DNA of 64,000 bases, from NCBI GenBank assembly GCA_963783095.1, contig CAWAMR010000012.1, forward strand, positions 248,001 to 312,000. The letters run 5' to 3'. Below the pieces are notes generated by a model that did no database searches, had not been told where the DNA came from, and worked only from the letters and a program-made list of their open reading frames with translations. Origin of the DNA: CAWAMR01 sp963783095. Lineage in GTDB: Bacteria; Planctomycetota; Planctomycetia; Gemmatales; Gemmataceae. Positions 26,236-37,335 of the stretch are shown here, one piece after another; position 1 is the stretch's first letter; the number at the start of each line of letters is the position of its first letter. The position numbers and the translations under genes are program-made.

Positions 26236-28638
26236 TTCCCTTCGTCAGATCGATCGATGATCCGTAGGGCCTCCGGCGTGCCGATGCTTTCCAGGATTTC
26301 GATCGCCCGCAGAGTTCGCAATTGCGACGGCGTGAACTGATCCAACTTGCCAAGCAGCGCTTGCAACCGTTGCCGCGCCTCGGGTGGAGGATCGGCAGCC
26401 AGCGCCTTGCGCAGCGGCTCGCGGACGAGCTCGCCCAGCTCCTCCAGTTCCTTGCTGGCCTGGTCACGTTCCCGAAACACGTCGCTGTCGAGTTTCTTGA
26501 TCAAACTTTCCACGCGCTTGGCGTCGATCGCTGGGGCCGGCTGAAGGCGTTTGGCCAGGAACGGCACGGCACTCTTCGGCGCGTGCAACAAATCGGCCCG
26601 AGCCTCGTACGCTTTGCCGGCGTCTGCCGCGGCGAGGCTCTCCCAGTGGGCTGAGAGTTCGTTTTCGGTCAATTGCTCGCGGCGTTTCTTGCCGGTGAGA
26701 TTATTCAAGTCGAGGATCACGCGCCGTCGCATCGGTGCCGCCGACGGCCAGCTTGGAACCATCGGGCGAAAATGCGGCGGCGAAGATGGGCAACTCCTTC
26801 TTGAAGGAGTGGATCTCCGTGCCGCTGGCGACTTCAAAGACGCGAATGCTGCGGTTGGCAATTCTGCCCCAGCCATCGGAAACGCTGGCAAGGTATCGGC
26901 TGTCCGGCGAGAAGACGACGCAGCCGCGGCGATTACAGTGCCCCGGCAAACTTTCAGCACGCGGTTCGTGGCCGTGTCCAGGAGCAACAACGTCTCATTA
27001 CAGCCCACGGCGAGCATCTTGCCGTCCGGCGAATAGGCGACGCTCGTACCGCCGCCCTCGACGGGGATTTCCTTCACCTTTTTCGTGACGAGATCCTGAA
27101 GAAGCAGTTTTTCGTCATGGTCGCTGACGACCGCGAGCGTCTTGCCGTCGGGAGAGAAGGCCAGGCTGGCGATGGAGTCCGTCTCGATTTCTTCAAGAAT
27201 CTTGCCGGTGGCGGGGTCGCGCAGGAAAATCACGCCCCTGTTGCCGCCGCTGGCCAACCGCTTGCCGTCCGCCGAAAACGCGGCGGCAACGACTGAATTT
27301 CCTTCATCGTTCAGGACGGCCAGCGCTCTTGCCGCTGTTCGATGTCCCAGAGACGGAAGGTGCCATCCTGGCCGCAAGACGCCAGCAGCTTGCCGTTCGG
27401 GAAGAGGGCCAGTCCATGGACTTCGCCAACATGGCCTTGCAAAACACTGAGCGATTCGCCCGTCGCGGCGTCCCAGATGCGAATGGTGCCGTCCTCGCTT
27501 GCCGAAACGATGCGTTTGCCGTCGGGAAGATAGACAAGAGATTTGATGGCCCCGCGATGGCTCTGCGGTTGGACGCAGATCCTTGCCGGTGGCGCGGTCC
27601 ATGAAGCAGAGCGTTTGCCCATAACAGCCCCAGGCCAACGTCTTGCCGTCGGGCGAAAACGTCACCGAATCAATCCCCGGGGCCTGGAACTTCACGGGCG
27701 GGGCCTGGAGATTCGTGAGGTCCCAGAGTTGAATGACCTGATCGCCGTCGGTTGACGAGAAGAATGGCTGCATTGCTCGCGGCGGCCAGGGTCTTGCCGT
27801 CGGGCGAAAAGGCCACGGACCAGACTCGCTCCGAGACCTGCAGGGAGTGGATCTTCTTGCCTGTTTCGACGCTAAAGATGTTCATCCAATGGCCGTAGCC
27901 TGGAACGACCAGCGTCTTGCCGTCCCTGGAGAATCTCATGGTTTCTCCCGCCGCTCAGCAACTCGATTTCGTGCCGCAACTGGCCGGTCTGAGTGTCCCA
28001 GAGATGCACTCTTCTTGTCGTCTTGCGTGGCTGCGACTTTGCCGTCCTCCGAGAACGCGATCATTCGAAAATCGATCGGTTTGTCCATGACATGCAAGGG
28101 AAATTCCTTGAGCTTCTTTCCCGAAGCCGCGTCCCAAACGAACAGAGTTGTCGAGGTCGCGGCCGAATAATGTCTTGTCATCGCTGGAAAACGCGGCGGC
28201 ATGACTCCAATCGCCCCCGCAGCCGCCGCCATCCGCCTGGACGAGATGAGCCTTTTTGAAGTTGTTCAGATCCCAGACATGGACCGAAGCGCCCCCCCAG
28301 CCGATCGCGGCTAACTTCTTGCCGTCATGCGAGAAGATCAGGCCGACTGCCGACCGTCGATCTTCAAGCGGCAACCGGCGAATCTTCTTGGAGGTTGCCA
28401 CGTCCCACAAGTTGACTTCGTCGCTATCCGCGGTGGCGATGATTTTTCCGTCCGGCGAATAGGCAGCGCAGCTGCAGCGGTGGAAACGGACCGTTCCGAG
28501 ACGTGCCAGCACGCCGGCCGGCAACGGATCGCCGAAACGATCAAGCCGCGGCGCATCGGGTTCTTGGGCTTGAATGGCATCTGGCCCATGTAGAGCCGGC
28601 TCGAGAGCGAGAACCAACAATAATAGTGTCCTGGGCAT
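26232..28638 (-). CDS. Secreted WD40 + HEAT-like repeat protein (paralogue 1, many frameshifts)
   Basis: ATG 28638 has GAGGAG upstream and encodes a signal peptide (MPRTLLLLVLALEPALHG) followed by DRFGDPLPAGVLARLGTVRFH, the family's N-terminal signature. WD40 blades continue through changing frames near 28150, 28000, 27750, 27610, 27310 and 26950-26700 (YSPDGKIIATADSDEVNLWD, FSRDGKTLVVPG, DGTIRIWDAATGE, FSPDGKTLAVVSDHDEK). The C-terminus (LIKKLDSDVFRERDQASKELEELG) is HEAT-like and ends at 26232, overlapping the next paralogue. About 800 residues when repaired. The number of breaks is higher than elsewhere; either this stretch has poor sequence or the copy is degenerating. Confidence 0.75.
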
Positions 28639-28829
28639 GATGTCTCCTCGGATAATGCCGCGAACCAGATTACGATTGCCGTTCACGAACAGGGTCGGGA
28701 TAAATGAGTCCTGGAGCTGCCGGATAAGACTTGGGAAACGATCAAAACTGTCCAACCTACCTTCCCCTCACACGATGAGATCGTATACAACAGAGATTGA
28801 TTCGGCGATCACAATCTTGGGAGATGTGA
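28639..28829. promoter_or_regulatory. Divergent intergenic promoter region
   Basis: This gap separates the minus-strand WD40 pair from the plus-strand hydrolase and kinase, so both promoters must lie here. No strong sigma-70 or sigma-54 hexamers were picked out by eye. Confidence 0.4.
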
Positions 28830-29744
28830 ATGTCCGTTCGGTTTTGCGTGCTGGCGAGTGGTAGTTCCGGTAATGTGAGTTTCCTCGATTACAACGGTTT
28901 CGGTATCCTCATCGACATCGGCCTGGGTCCAAGACTGCTTGCCTCCAGGCTGGCTGCTTTAGGGTACACTTGGAATAATGTTCACGCGGTCTTGCTTACG
29001 CACACGCACACCGATCACTGGAAAGACCGCACTCTGGCACAATTGCGATCCTTGAAAATCCCGTTCTATTGCCACTTTGCTCATCATGACGTGTTGCAAT
29101 TCTATAGCCCGGCTTTTGCGACATTACGATCCGCGGGTTTACTTCGAGATTTGGCAGAGGGCAAGCGCGTCGAATTAACTCCTGGCCTGACTTGCCTGCC
29201 AATCCAGGTTCCTCACGATAGCGAACCGACGCTGGCGTTTCGTTTGGACGGCTCACCGGGTCTATTCGGACCGCAGTGGTCGCTCGGTTACGCTTCCGAT
29301 CTCGGAACCGTGCCCGCGAGTTTGATTCGAGGCTTTCAGGATGTTCATGCGCTGGCACTGGAGTTCAACCACGATGAAGAGATGGAACGACAAAGCAGCC
29401 GGCCTCGCGATCTGATCGAACGAGTCTTGAGTGATCGCGGCCACCTTTCCAACCATCAAGCGGCATTGGCAACCCAACGGATCATCGAGTCATCATCCGG
29501 ACCAATGCTCAGAGAGTTGATCCAACTTCATTTGAGTCGGGAATGCAATCGGCCCGTACTGGCCCGTTCCGCAGCCAAAGCAGCGCTTCGGGACATTTTG
29601 CCCGACCTGGCCATTCGCACCGCGACCCAAGATCGACCGACAAGCGTACTGGATTTAGAAAACACATCGCGCAGTCGTGAGAAAGTCGTGAGAACAACGC
29701 CTCCCGGATCGACATTATTGGCATCGCCAATGGATCCAAGCTAA
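28830..29744 (+). CDS. Metallo-beta-lactamase-fold hydrolase
   Basis: Intact, 304 residues. The N-terminal MSVRFCVLASGSSGN and the metal motif THTHTDH (near residue 60, HxHxDH) identify the MBL-fold family, close to the YycJ/WalJ group. Further metal ligands are suggested by PHDSEPTLAF, YASDLGT, ALEFNHD and HLSNHQA. Members are Zn/Mn-dependent hydrolases, in Firmicutes linked to cell-wall control and DNA repair; the substrate here is unknown. Cytoplasmic, with no signal peptide. The last 50 residues are a low-complexity extension beyond the fold. A kinase gene follows 84 bases downstream. Confidence 0.85.
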   Translation: MSVRFCVLASGSSGNVSFLDYNGFGILIDIGLGPRLLASRLAALGYTWNNVHAVLLTHTHTDHWKDRTLAQLRSLKIPFYCHFAHHDVLQFYSPAFATLRSAGLLRDLAEGKRVELTPGLTCLPIQVPHDSEPTLAFRLDGSPGLFGPQWSLGYASDLGTVPASLIRGFQDVHALALEFNHDEEMERQSSRPRDLIERVLSDRGHLSNHQAALATQRIIESSSGPMLRELIQLHLSRECNRPVLARSAAKAALRDILPDLAIRTATQDRPTSVLDLENTSRSREKVVRTTPPGSTLLASPMDPS

Positions 29745-29828
29745 GATAGGGTTTGTGGTAAATAACGTGCCCCGTGTGGGTCGAGGGGAATATAATCCTT
29801 TACCGTGATCCCGCGCGGAGTGCATGGC

Positions 29829-31485
29829 ATGGAAGAAACCGTGGAACCTACGCTGCAATCGAATAGCGATGCGCCTGCCGTGTCTCGCCTGAACGACCTC
29901 ACCGGGCGAACCCTGGGTGATTTTCAATTGATTCGCCGGATCGGCCAAGGCGGGATGGGGCAGGTTTACCTGGCCCGTCAGCTCAGTTTGAAACGTCAGG
30001 TTGCCGTCAAAATCCTCCGTACCGATCTCACCGCCAATGTTACTGCGCTGCAGCGGTTCCAGCTTGAAGCGGAAGCGGTTGCGCGAATCAATCACGCCAA
30101 CATTGTCCAGGTCTACGCTATCGGCGAATCGGATGGGTTGAACTACATGGCTCTCGAATACGTCGAGGGCCGAAATCTTCGAGAATACCTCAGCAAGAAG
30201 GGACCGCCCGATCTACCCATTACGCTGAACATCATGCGACAGATTGCCGCAGCGCTCCAGCGGGCGCATGAGTTGGGGATTGTTCACCGCGATATCAAGC
30301 CTGAAAACATTCTTCTGACTCGAAAAGTGGAAGTGAAAGTCGCCGATTTTGGTCTGTCGCGTTGCTTTGCCGACGAGCAGCCGAGCAACATCACGCAGAG
30401 CGGCGTCACGATGGGAACGCCGCTTTATATGAGTCCCGAACAGGTCAAGGGGAAACAAGTCGATCCGCGTTCGGATATTTATTCCTTTGGCGTCACTTGT
30501 TTTCACATTCTTGCCGGGGAGCCGCCGTTCAGAGGAGAAACTCCCTTCGAGGTTGCTCTCCAACACGTGCAAAGCGAACCTCAACCCTTGACTGATTTTG
30601 GCGTTCCGGAAGAGCTGGCCGCGCTGGTTCACAAGATGATGGCGAAAAAAGTCGATGATCGCTACCAGACTGCGCGGGAAGTTCTCCGCGATCTCCTTAA
30701 ACTTCGGGAATCGATGGGATTTGCCCAGGCCGGCCAGGGCGTCCAAACCGGAGTGATGCCGTCGCCGTCGGTATTCTCGACACGCACTGTCCCCGTCCAT
30801 GAGCCTGAACCGACCCCCCAGGCACCGCCTCGCAAACGCAAGTATCCCTGGATTCTTGCTCTCTTCGTCGCTGTCACGGGGATTGGGTTAGGTTTGACCA
30901 TTCACTGGCGCACTCATCGGGTGTCCGCAGCGACGAGTCATTCATCATCGAGTGATGAAGACTTTGCCCCAACAGAATCTGGTCCGAATCCGTCGTTGCA
31001 AAGAGAAAAGGTACTAAAGCACCAGATTAACGACGATCCGGGGATGAAGGGTGATGCCGGGCTGCGCCGCACTGCTCGAATTGACTCTCCTTTATCTCCG
31101 AGAAAATCGATTCAAAGAGGCTGAAGCGCTGTATGATGCGGATCGCGGAAAACTTCAGGAAAAACCATTCATCAAGGATATTCAGAAGAATTCGCTGAAG
31201 GGAGCAGAGCAATATCCGTCGCACATTGCGCGGCTTGGACTTGGTCTGGTTTATGCATATCAGGACATGCCGGAGAAATCGCTCAGCGAGTTCGGTATGG
31301 TTCTGCCCAAAACCGTGAGAACCGCGAAAACTCCCACTCGCTTTATCGACACATTCATGAAGAGACACGCAGAATGGGCAAAGGCCATCGCCGATGCACT
31401 TGACCGAAATGCCCGAAACCTGGGAGGAAAACTGGACGAACCCTTTGCCCGCTACCGCCAGTATGCAAAGGCGGGAGTTCGGTGA
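29829..31485 (+). CDS. Membrane serine/threonine kinase (one frameshift)
   Basis: ATG 29829 (GGAG upstream) is preferred to GTG 29805. Kinase motifs are complete: GQGGMGQVY, VAVKIL, HRDIKPENILL, DFGLSR, TMGTPLYMSPEQ and DIYSFGVTCF. A Pro-rich juxtamembrane region leads to a transmembrane helix (WILALFVAVTGIGLGLTI) at about residue 340. Near 31050 the frame changes, and a small C-terminal helical/TPR-like domain continues (TLLYLRENRFKEAEALYD, LGLGLVYAYQDMPEKSL) to 31485. This is the PknB-like planctomycete design with a kinase inside and a sensor outside. About 550 residues repaired. GTGACAAGG repeats follow at 31493-31516 and near 31578. Confidence 0.85.
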
Positions 31486-31655
31486 GGCTGTGAGGTGACA
31501 AGGTGACCAAGGTGACAACAAACAAGCGCATCTGCGAACATTGATCTGTCAACCATTTAGAGGCTATCGATTATTCTGTCACCTTGTCATAGGTGACACA
31601 GTAGTTGCAAACTTATCCTAGAAGGCCAATAAGAGCAAGAAACATCGAAGAATAA

Positions 31656-33020
31656 TCACCGCAAAATTCCCGCGATGGAGGCATTGATGAGCGTTGCCAG
31701 GAAGCCGCCGAGCAACGCGCGCATTCCCAAACGGGCAAGATCTCCGCGCCGCTTTTCGGCCATCGCGCCGATACCGCCAAGCTGGATGCCGATCGAGGCA
31801 AAATTGGCGAAGCCGGTCAGTGCAAACGCTGCAAGAATATAGGCGCGTTCGCTCAAACCGCCTGCCATTTCGGGTTTGTATTTCGTGGTCAGATCGAGGA
31901 AAGCGACAAATTCATTTGCAACCAGTTTGGTGCCGAGCAGTTCTCCCATGATCGGGACGTCCGGCCCCTGAACCCCCATCAGTACCGCGACGGGTGCGAA
32001 CAGTTCGGAGAAGATGATTTGTAAGCTGAGTTGCCGATTGTTCCAGTGAAAGTAATCCGCGAGTTCGGCATAGCCATTTTTCAGCAGGAAATTAAACAGT
32101 GCCAGGAAGGCCAGGAATGCGAACAGCATCGCGGCGATGTTGATCGCGAGCCTCATTCCTTCGGAAGCACCGCGCGCAGCAGCATCAATCACGTTTGCGG
32201 GGCCGGGATCTTGGGGGTTTTCCGCATCGTGGCTGGGTGGAATCTTCGGAATGTCGCCGAGCGTTTCGGGCTTCTGGGTTTCGGGCAGCAAGATTTTGCC
32301 GATGTAAAGCGATGCCGGTGCTGCCATCACGCTGGTGGCAAAAATCGCCACCGGATCGACCCCGAAACCGATGTAGACTGCCATCAAAGCGCCCGAAACG
32401 TGGGCCATTCCACCGATCATCAGCGCCAACAGTTCCGAGCGAGTCATGCGTGGGATAAAGGGGCGCACGATGAGGGGTGCCTCGGTTTGCCCAAGAAAGA
32501 CATTTGCGGTGACCGAAAGCGTTTCTGCGCCGGAAGTTCCCATGATGTGGCGCATGGCCCACGCGAAGATGCGCACCACATGTTGGAGGATGCCGAGAAA
32601 ATAGAGTACGGAGAAGAAGGACGAGACAAACACCACGGTTGGGAAAACGACAAAAGCAAAAACCTTTTTGTCGGCCAGCGGCCCGAAGACGAATTCCACA
32701 CCCGCCCAGCTAAATTCGAGGAATTGTTTGGCAACGTGGCCCAAGCCGATGAATACCTCCTGAACGGGAGGTACTTTCAGAATCATCACTGCCAGGAAGA
32801 TTTGCAGTGCGATCCCCGACAAGATCGTGCAAGGATTTACTTGCCGAATGTTGGCCGAGAAAAAGAAAGCCAAACCGAGAAAGCAGATGACGCCAATAGC
32901 CGCCTGAAGACGATAATCGAGGAAGTTCTGGGCAAAGCATGCAAAAGTCGTGAGGGTAGTGATACCGACACCGATAGCGATTCGCCAGGAAATAGGGGTC
33001 GCGGGCGTCGGAGGATTCAT
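31656..33020 (-). CDS. Concentrative nucleoside transporter (CNT/NupC family)
   Basis: Intact, 454 residues, with many hydrophobic segments. CNT signatures are clear: NVFLGQTEAPLIVRPF (nucleoside- and ion-binding region), MTRSELLALMIGGMAHVSG, and TKLVANEFVAFLDL followed by ALTGFANFASIGIQLGGIGAMAEKR near the C-terminus. CNT proteins import nucleosides with Na+ or H+ across the cytoplasmic membrane. The loop around residue 255 (PETQKPETLGDIPKIPPSHD) is longer and more polar than in NupC. An isolated gene; the upstream prolyl oligopeptidase has the same orientation, about 80 bases away. Confidence 0.92.
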   Translation of the reverse strand: MNPPTPATPISWRIAIGVGITTLTTFACFAQNFLDYRLQAAIGVICFLGLAFFFSANIRQVNPCTILSGIALQIFLAVMILKVPPVQEVFIGLGHVAKQFLEFSWAGVEFVFGPLADKKVFAFVVFPTVVFVSSFFSVLYFLGILQHVVRIFAWAMRHIMGTSGAETLSVTANVFLGQTEAPLIVRPFIPRMTRSELLALMIGGMAHVSGALMAVYIGFGVDPVAIFATSVMAAPASLYIGKILLPETQKPETLGDIPKIPPSHDAENPQDPGPANVIDAAARGASEGMRLAINIAAMLFAFLAFLALFNFLLKNGYAELADYFHWNNRQLSLQIIFSELFAPVAVLMGVQGPDVPIMGELLGTKLVANEFVAFLDLTTKYKPEMAGGLSERAYILAAFALTGFANFASIGIQLGGIGAMAEKRRGDLARLGMRALLGGFLATLINASIAGILR

Positions 33021-33102
33021 ATCTGCGGTTCCCTTCCATCAATAGTTCCAAGTTCCAAGTTCCAGGTCAACCATCAATCGTCTTTTAACTTGGAACTTGG
33101 AA

Positions 33103-35236
33103 CTAAGGAGTCATTCCCAATTGCCAAAACAAAAAGCTCCAGAGATCGGTTTGCTCTTCCAGAACCTTTCCACGCGGTTTGCCCGCGCCGTGACCAGCTT
33201 TGGTTTCCAGCCTTAAGAGGACTGGTTGATCGGATGATGTTGCCGATTGCAAAAGCGCAGTCATCTTGCGTGCATGCAACGGATCGACGCGCGTATCCGA
33301 TTCCGCGGCCGTCAGAAGAACCGCTGGATATTTGGTGCCATCCTTCACGCGATGATAGGGAGAATAGGCGTGAAGCCAACGAAAATCTTCGGCTTCTTCC
33401 GACGAACCATATTCGGGTATCCATAGTTTGGCGATCAAGAATCGATGGTATCGCACCATATCCAATAGCGGCACCTGACAGACCGCCAATTTGAATAGCT
33501 CCGGGCCTGGGTGATGGCCGCGCCGACCAGCAAACCGCCATTCGATCCGCCCATGATTGCCAGGTGTTCGCTGTCGGTCACCTTCTCTTGAATCAAATAC
33601 TCTGCTGCTGCGATGAAATCGTCGAACACGTTTTGCTTTTTCCCCAACATCCCGGCCTCGTGCCAGGCTTCGCCGTATTCTCCGCCGCCGCGCAGATTGG
33701 TGACAGCCAATACCCCACCGCTTTCGAGAAAGACGAACCGCGATGAGATGAATATCGGCGTCAGCTTGATCGTAAACCCGCCGTAGCCATAGAGGAGAGT
33801 TGGAGTCTTCCCATTGCGTTTCACATCCTTCCTCGATGCCAGGAACATTGTGATCGGGGTACCATCCTTCGACTTAAATTTCACTTGCTCAACCTGGTAG
33901 TCGGTCGAAACAATCGGCGTTTGCACCTGCATCCACAGGTGCGGAAGATTCGTTTTGTCGGGTGCGGGGCGAAGATCGAGATGATAAACACTGGGTGGGG
34001 TTGTGAATGACTGGAACGCAAAAAAAAGTTCATGCCCATTCCACTCGCCGCCCAGGCCGGCGATGGTGCCCAGCGTCGGCAGGGCAACTTCGCGTTCCAG
34101 CTTGCCGGTTGTGTCGAATACCTTGAGCTTCGAGGATGCCTGATGAAGATATAACCCGATGAGATGATCGCCGATCGGAGCCACCGATTCAAGAACATCG
34201 TCGCTTTCCGCAAGGATCGATTTCCAGTTCTCATGTCCGGGTTTCAGCGGATCGGCCGCCACGAGGCGGAAGCGAGGGGCGCGATGATTGGTCAATAGAT
34301 AGATGCGATCGTTGCGGGCCACCGGGGTGAAGTGGGCATCGAGCTTTTCGGTGAGATGGATGAACTTGCTGTTGGGCGTTTCCAGATCGCGCAAATAAAC
34401 GTCCGATTTCGCCCAGCCTTGCTGGACGGTGACGACCAGCCAGCGTCCATTGGGAGAAAGCTGCACATTGGGCCAGTCGGCTGCGTGAAGCCCTTCGCCG
34501 AATATCTTGGCATCTTTCGCAGGATCCGTTCCCAGTTCGTGGAAGAATACTTGCCGATGATATTTCTCTTCGCCAGCAGGCACCGAGCCGGGCTTGGGAT
34601 AGCGCGTGTAATAAAAGCCCTTGCCGTCCGGTTTCCAGGCCAACGAACACGCTGCGCGTGTACTCGATCGTATCGGGCAAATCTTTGAGAGTTTGCGTAT
34701 CTCGAATCTTGAGCGTGGATACTTCATTGCCGTTGCGTGAAATTCCATAAGCAACGAGCGCCTCCATCCGGGCTGGGAAACCACCAATCCATGGCGATCG
34801 TGCCGTCTTTCGCGAGCGAGTTCGGATCGACAACCTTTGTGTCGGGGCTCTTTTTCGAGGTAGTCATCCACAAGACCGGTTGATCTTGTTTTCCTTCTCG
34901 TTTGGTGTAGAAGAGCCGGCCTTTCTTGGGCGCGACGACGCTCAAGGTTCCCGAGTCGAGCAGTTGGTCGAGTTGCGCGGCAATCTTTTCGCGTTGCGGG
35001 ATTGGATCGAGAATGGAACGAGTAAATGCATTCTGCTTCTCGGTCCATTCCTTGACCTCGGGAGAGTCGCCCCGTTCGAGCCAGCGATAAGGATCGGCGA
35101 TTTTTACACCGTGAAGCGTGTCGATAGTAGCATCGGTTTTGCTCGGCGGGTATTTCGGCTTCCCGGGTGGATCGGCATGGAGAAGAGACGAACCAAGGAG
35201 GACAATGGCGTAAACTCCGATGGCCGAACGATTCAT
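33103..35236 (-). CDS. Secreted prolyl oligopeptidase, family S9A (frameshifts)
   Basis: ATG 35236 gives a signal peptide (MNRSAIGVYAIVLLGSSLLH). The S9A propeller starts with YPPSKTDATIDTLHGVKIADPYRWLE. Frame changes occur near 34780, 34650 and 33510, each resolved by an indel. The catalytic domain has the Ser in GGSNGGLL (about 33545), the Asp in ESDTRVDPLHARKM (about 33285) and the His in KAGHGAGKP (about 33185), so the triad is complete. Repaired length is about 710 residues, the normal size. It cleaves proline-containing peptides, presumably in the periplasm. The frameshifts are probably sequence errors, since every catalytic residue survives. Confidence 0.88.
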
Positions 35237-35326
35237 TTGGCATCTCCTGGAATGTCAATGGCGGAGTGGGATGAATTGATTATCCGCTATGGCAGTAGCT
35301 GTTAAAAGAGGTTTGCAGCGAAATCT

Positions 35327-35420
35327 GGCTTTGGCTCAAAAATCCCAAGATCCAAATCACAAATCACAAACAAGTTCCAATTTCAAAATGACCAAAACGC
35401 AAACCCTTTAACTGCCGAAA
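35327..35420. repeat. Left half of a palindromic repeat split by the IS
   Basis: The AT-rich arm GGCTTTGGCTCAAAAATCCC... matches one arm of the intact element at 51545-51717 and pairs with 37164-37250 on the other side of the insertion sequence. It ends in the 8-bp target duplication TGCCGAAA (35413-35420). Confidence 0.8.
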
Positions 35421-37163
35421 GGGTGGAATCTCTCTGGTGCGCCTGATTATGCCGCCCGTTTTGCGATCTTTTGGCCTGCACCTGCTTTACCCCCCATTAT
35501 ACGAGGTTGTTCTGTCCTTATCTGCGGCTGCTTACGAGCCTTCAGCACTCGCGCGTACGCCGCTTCCCAAACACCGCTGAGTTGCAGAACTCGGAACACC
35601 AAAATCGTTTGCGCCCTGCTTTTTTCCAGCGCATGCCACTGAGCTTCAGACGCTGCGTGTAAACCGTCTTGCACGCCGTTTCTGTCACCCCGCTGCCCCG
35701 AGGCATTCCCAAACGTTTGTACTCGTCATAGCACATGTACTTCATCCGCTTGCGCAAGTATCGGTAGGCCTTCTGGAACGCCTCTCGTTTCTTCGCCGAA
35801 AGACCGACCTGATCCCGCAACGCCGCCGCCGAGTGTAGCACTCGATTCACGCCACGCGGTTTGCGAAGCATCCATCTCAGCATCTTCCACGCCCAACTCT
35901 TGCCGCGTTTGTTACTACCGAAGAGCAACTCCGCCATCTGCCAGACGCGTTGACTGGCGTGGTAATAATCGACGACGCGCAGCCACTGAAGCGCTGCGCC
36001 CGTTCGGGGATGGACCATCTGGGCCAGCACTTTTTGGTAGTAACCGGCTTCGCCGTGGCCGGCATCGGTGACATAGCACAGTCGGGGTAACGACTGATCC
36101 CAACGACGCAAGATGTCTTGGAGCAAGCGCGTCAACGCCGCACTCATCGTCTCTTGACCCAACTCGGGTACGTAAGCCAGGTAGACCGTGCCCAAGCGTT
36201 TGCCACGCCGGTCCAAGACACTGACCGTGCCGGTGGTGGCCACTTCAAAGGAGCAACATTTTTTATAACGCAATCCCAGGGTGACCCCATCGCGTCCGAC
36301 ACACAACACCGGTTTATGTCGGCCTCGTGATGGTTCCGCCTGTCGGAGCCACTGAAGGACTTGCTCGACTTGAGCATCGTGTTGCTGGGGTGCCAACTCG
36401 GCCGCCATGGCGTTGCTGAAGAGTCGCAACTTCTTGACTCCCCAACCCACCGCGCACTCCTGCCGCAATCGCTTCAAAACCCGTTTCTGGGTCGCCCCGG
36501 CTTCGCCGAGCAACTCGGAAACGCGCTCGCTTAATGCCGGGCTGGCTCCCTGAACGAGCCCCAAGGCTAATGCCAACGGAAAGATCGAGGGCTCTCCGCC
36601 CTTGACCTTATCGCGGTAGCCGACACGCCAAAGCTGGATTTGCCCGAAGAGGGTCCAGGCGTTCTGCGACGTCTTGCGGTTGAGCCGAGTGTAGGAATCA
36701 CCCTCAAACTGTGCATGCTTGGGTAGTTCATCCACGGCAGCAGGCTCTCGATGATTGTAAACGCACTGAACCAACTGTCGGCCGGCTTCACGAAGATGCT
36801 TCTGAAGTTCTCGCTCAAACGTCTGAGTGCCCGATGGCGTGACGGGCTGCGTGAGGAACTCTGCGAGGAACTTCCGTAGGTCTTGAGCGATCAGATCCAG
36901 GACATCATCGAGATCGGGTGTGCGGTCTTTCTCCTCATCGAGATCATCCGGCAACTTGGGCAACTTGGGAGTTGCAGTTGCCAAACTCAGAAGCAGATAG
37001 ATAGAGTAGTTCATGCGGCGTTCCTTCGCACGTGTTGTTCTGGTAAACACTACGAGACGAGGAACGCCGCATTTTTTCAAGATCAAAAGGAACTCAAGGG
37101 GTTATTCAGCGCTGGATGCTCGAAAAACCCGAGACTTTCTAGCGCACCAGAGAGATTCCACCC
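35421..37163 (-). mobile_element. ISKra4-like insertion sequence
   Basis: Perfect 22-bp terminal inverted repeats GGGTGGAATCTCTCTGGTGC+GC lie at 35421-35442 and 37142-37163. Direct repeats TGCCGAAA (35413-35420 and 37164-37171) mark the target-site duplication. The element is 1,743 bp and holds one transposase gene. It sits in the centre of a MITE-like palindrome; the intact homologue at 51545-51717 shows an uninterrupted related centre. Confidence 0.9.
35447..37014 (-). CDS. ISKra4-family transposase (one frameshift)
   Basis: ATG 37014 (AAGGA upstream; MNYSIYLLLS) begins a protein of about 520 residues. Conserved features include a cysteine/charged N-terminal part, VCVGRDGVTLGLRY and YVTDAGHGEAGYYQ (DDE-type Asp regions), and near the C-terminus GSGVTETACKTVYTQRLKLSGMRW, the typical ISKra4 C-terminal motif with the catalytic Glu. 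After SGMRWKKAG the frame changes and the expected tail (AQTILVFRVLQLSGVWEAAY) continues to 35447. The single indel may be an error or may have recently inactivated the element; the perfect TIRs and TSD show insertion was recent. Confidence 0.85.
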
Positions 37164-37250
37164 TGCCGAAATTTAGTTTCATGTCTTCATTGGGATTTTG
37201 GATTTGTTTGTGATTTGGAATTTGCGAGTTGGTTTTTTTGAGTCAAAGCC
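37164..37250. repeat. Right half of the IS-split palindromic repeat
   Basis: It begins with the second TGCCGAAA copy and continues TTTAGTTTCATGTCTTCATT..., ending TTTTTTTGAGTCAAAGCC. It is the inverted partner of 35327-35420 and matches the element at 51545-51717. Confidence 0.8.
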
Positions 37251-37335
37251 GCGAAATCTTCCAGCGCTGCCACGGTTTCCTACCGAGAGCGTGCGCTTTC
37301 TCTAAAACAACTCTCAACCTTTCGGAGATCATCTC

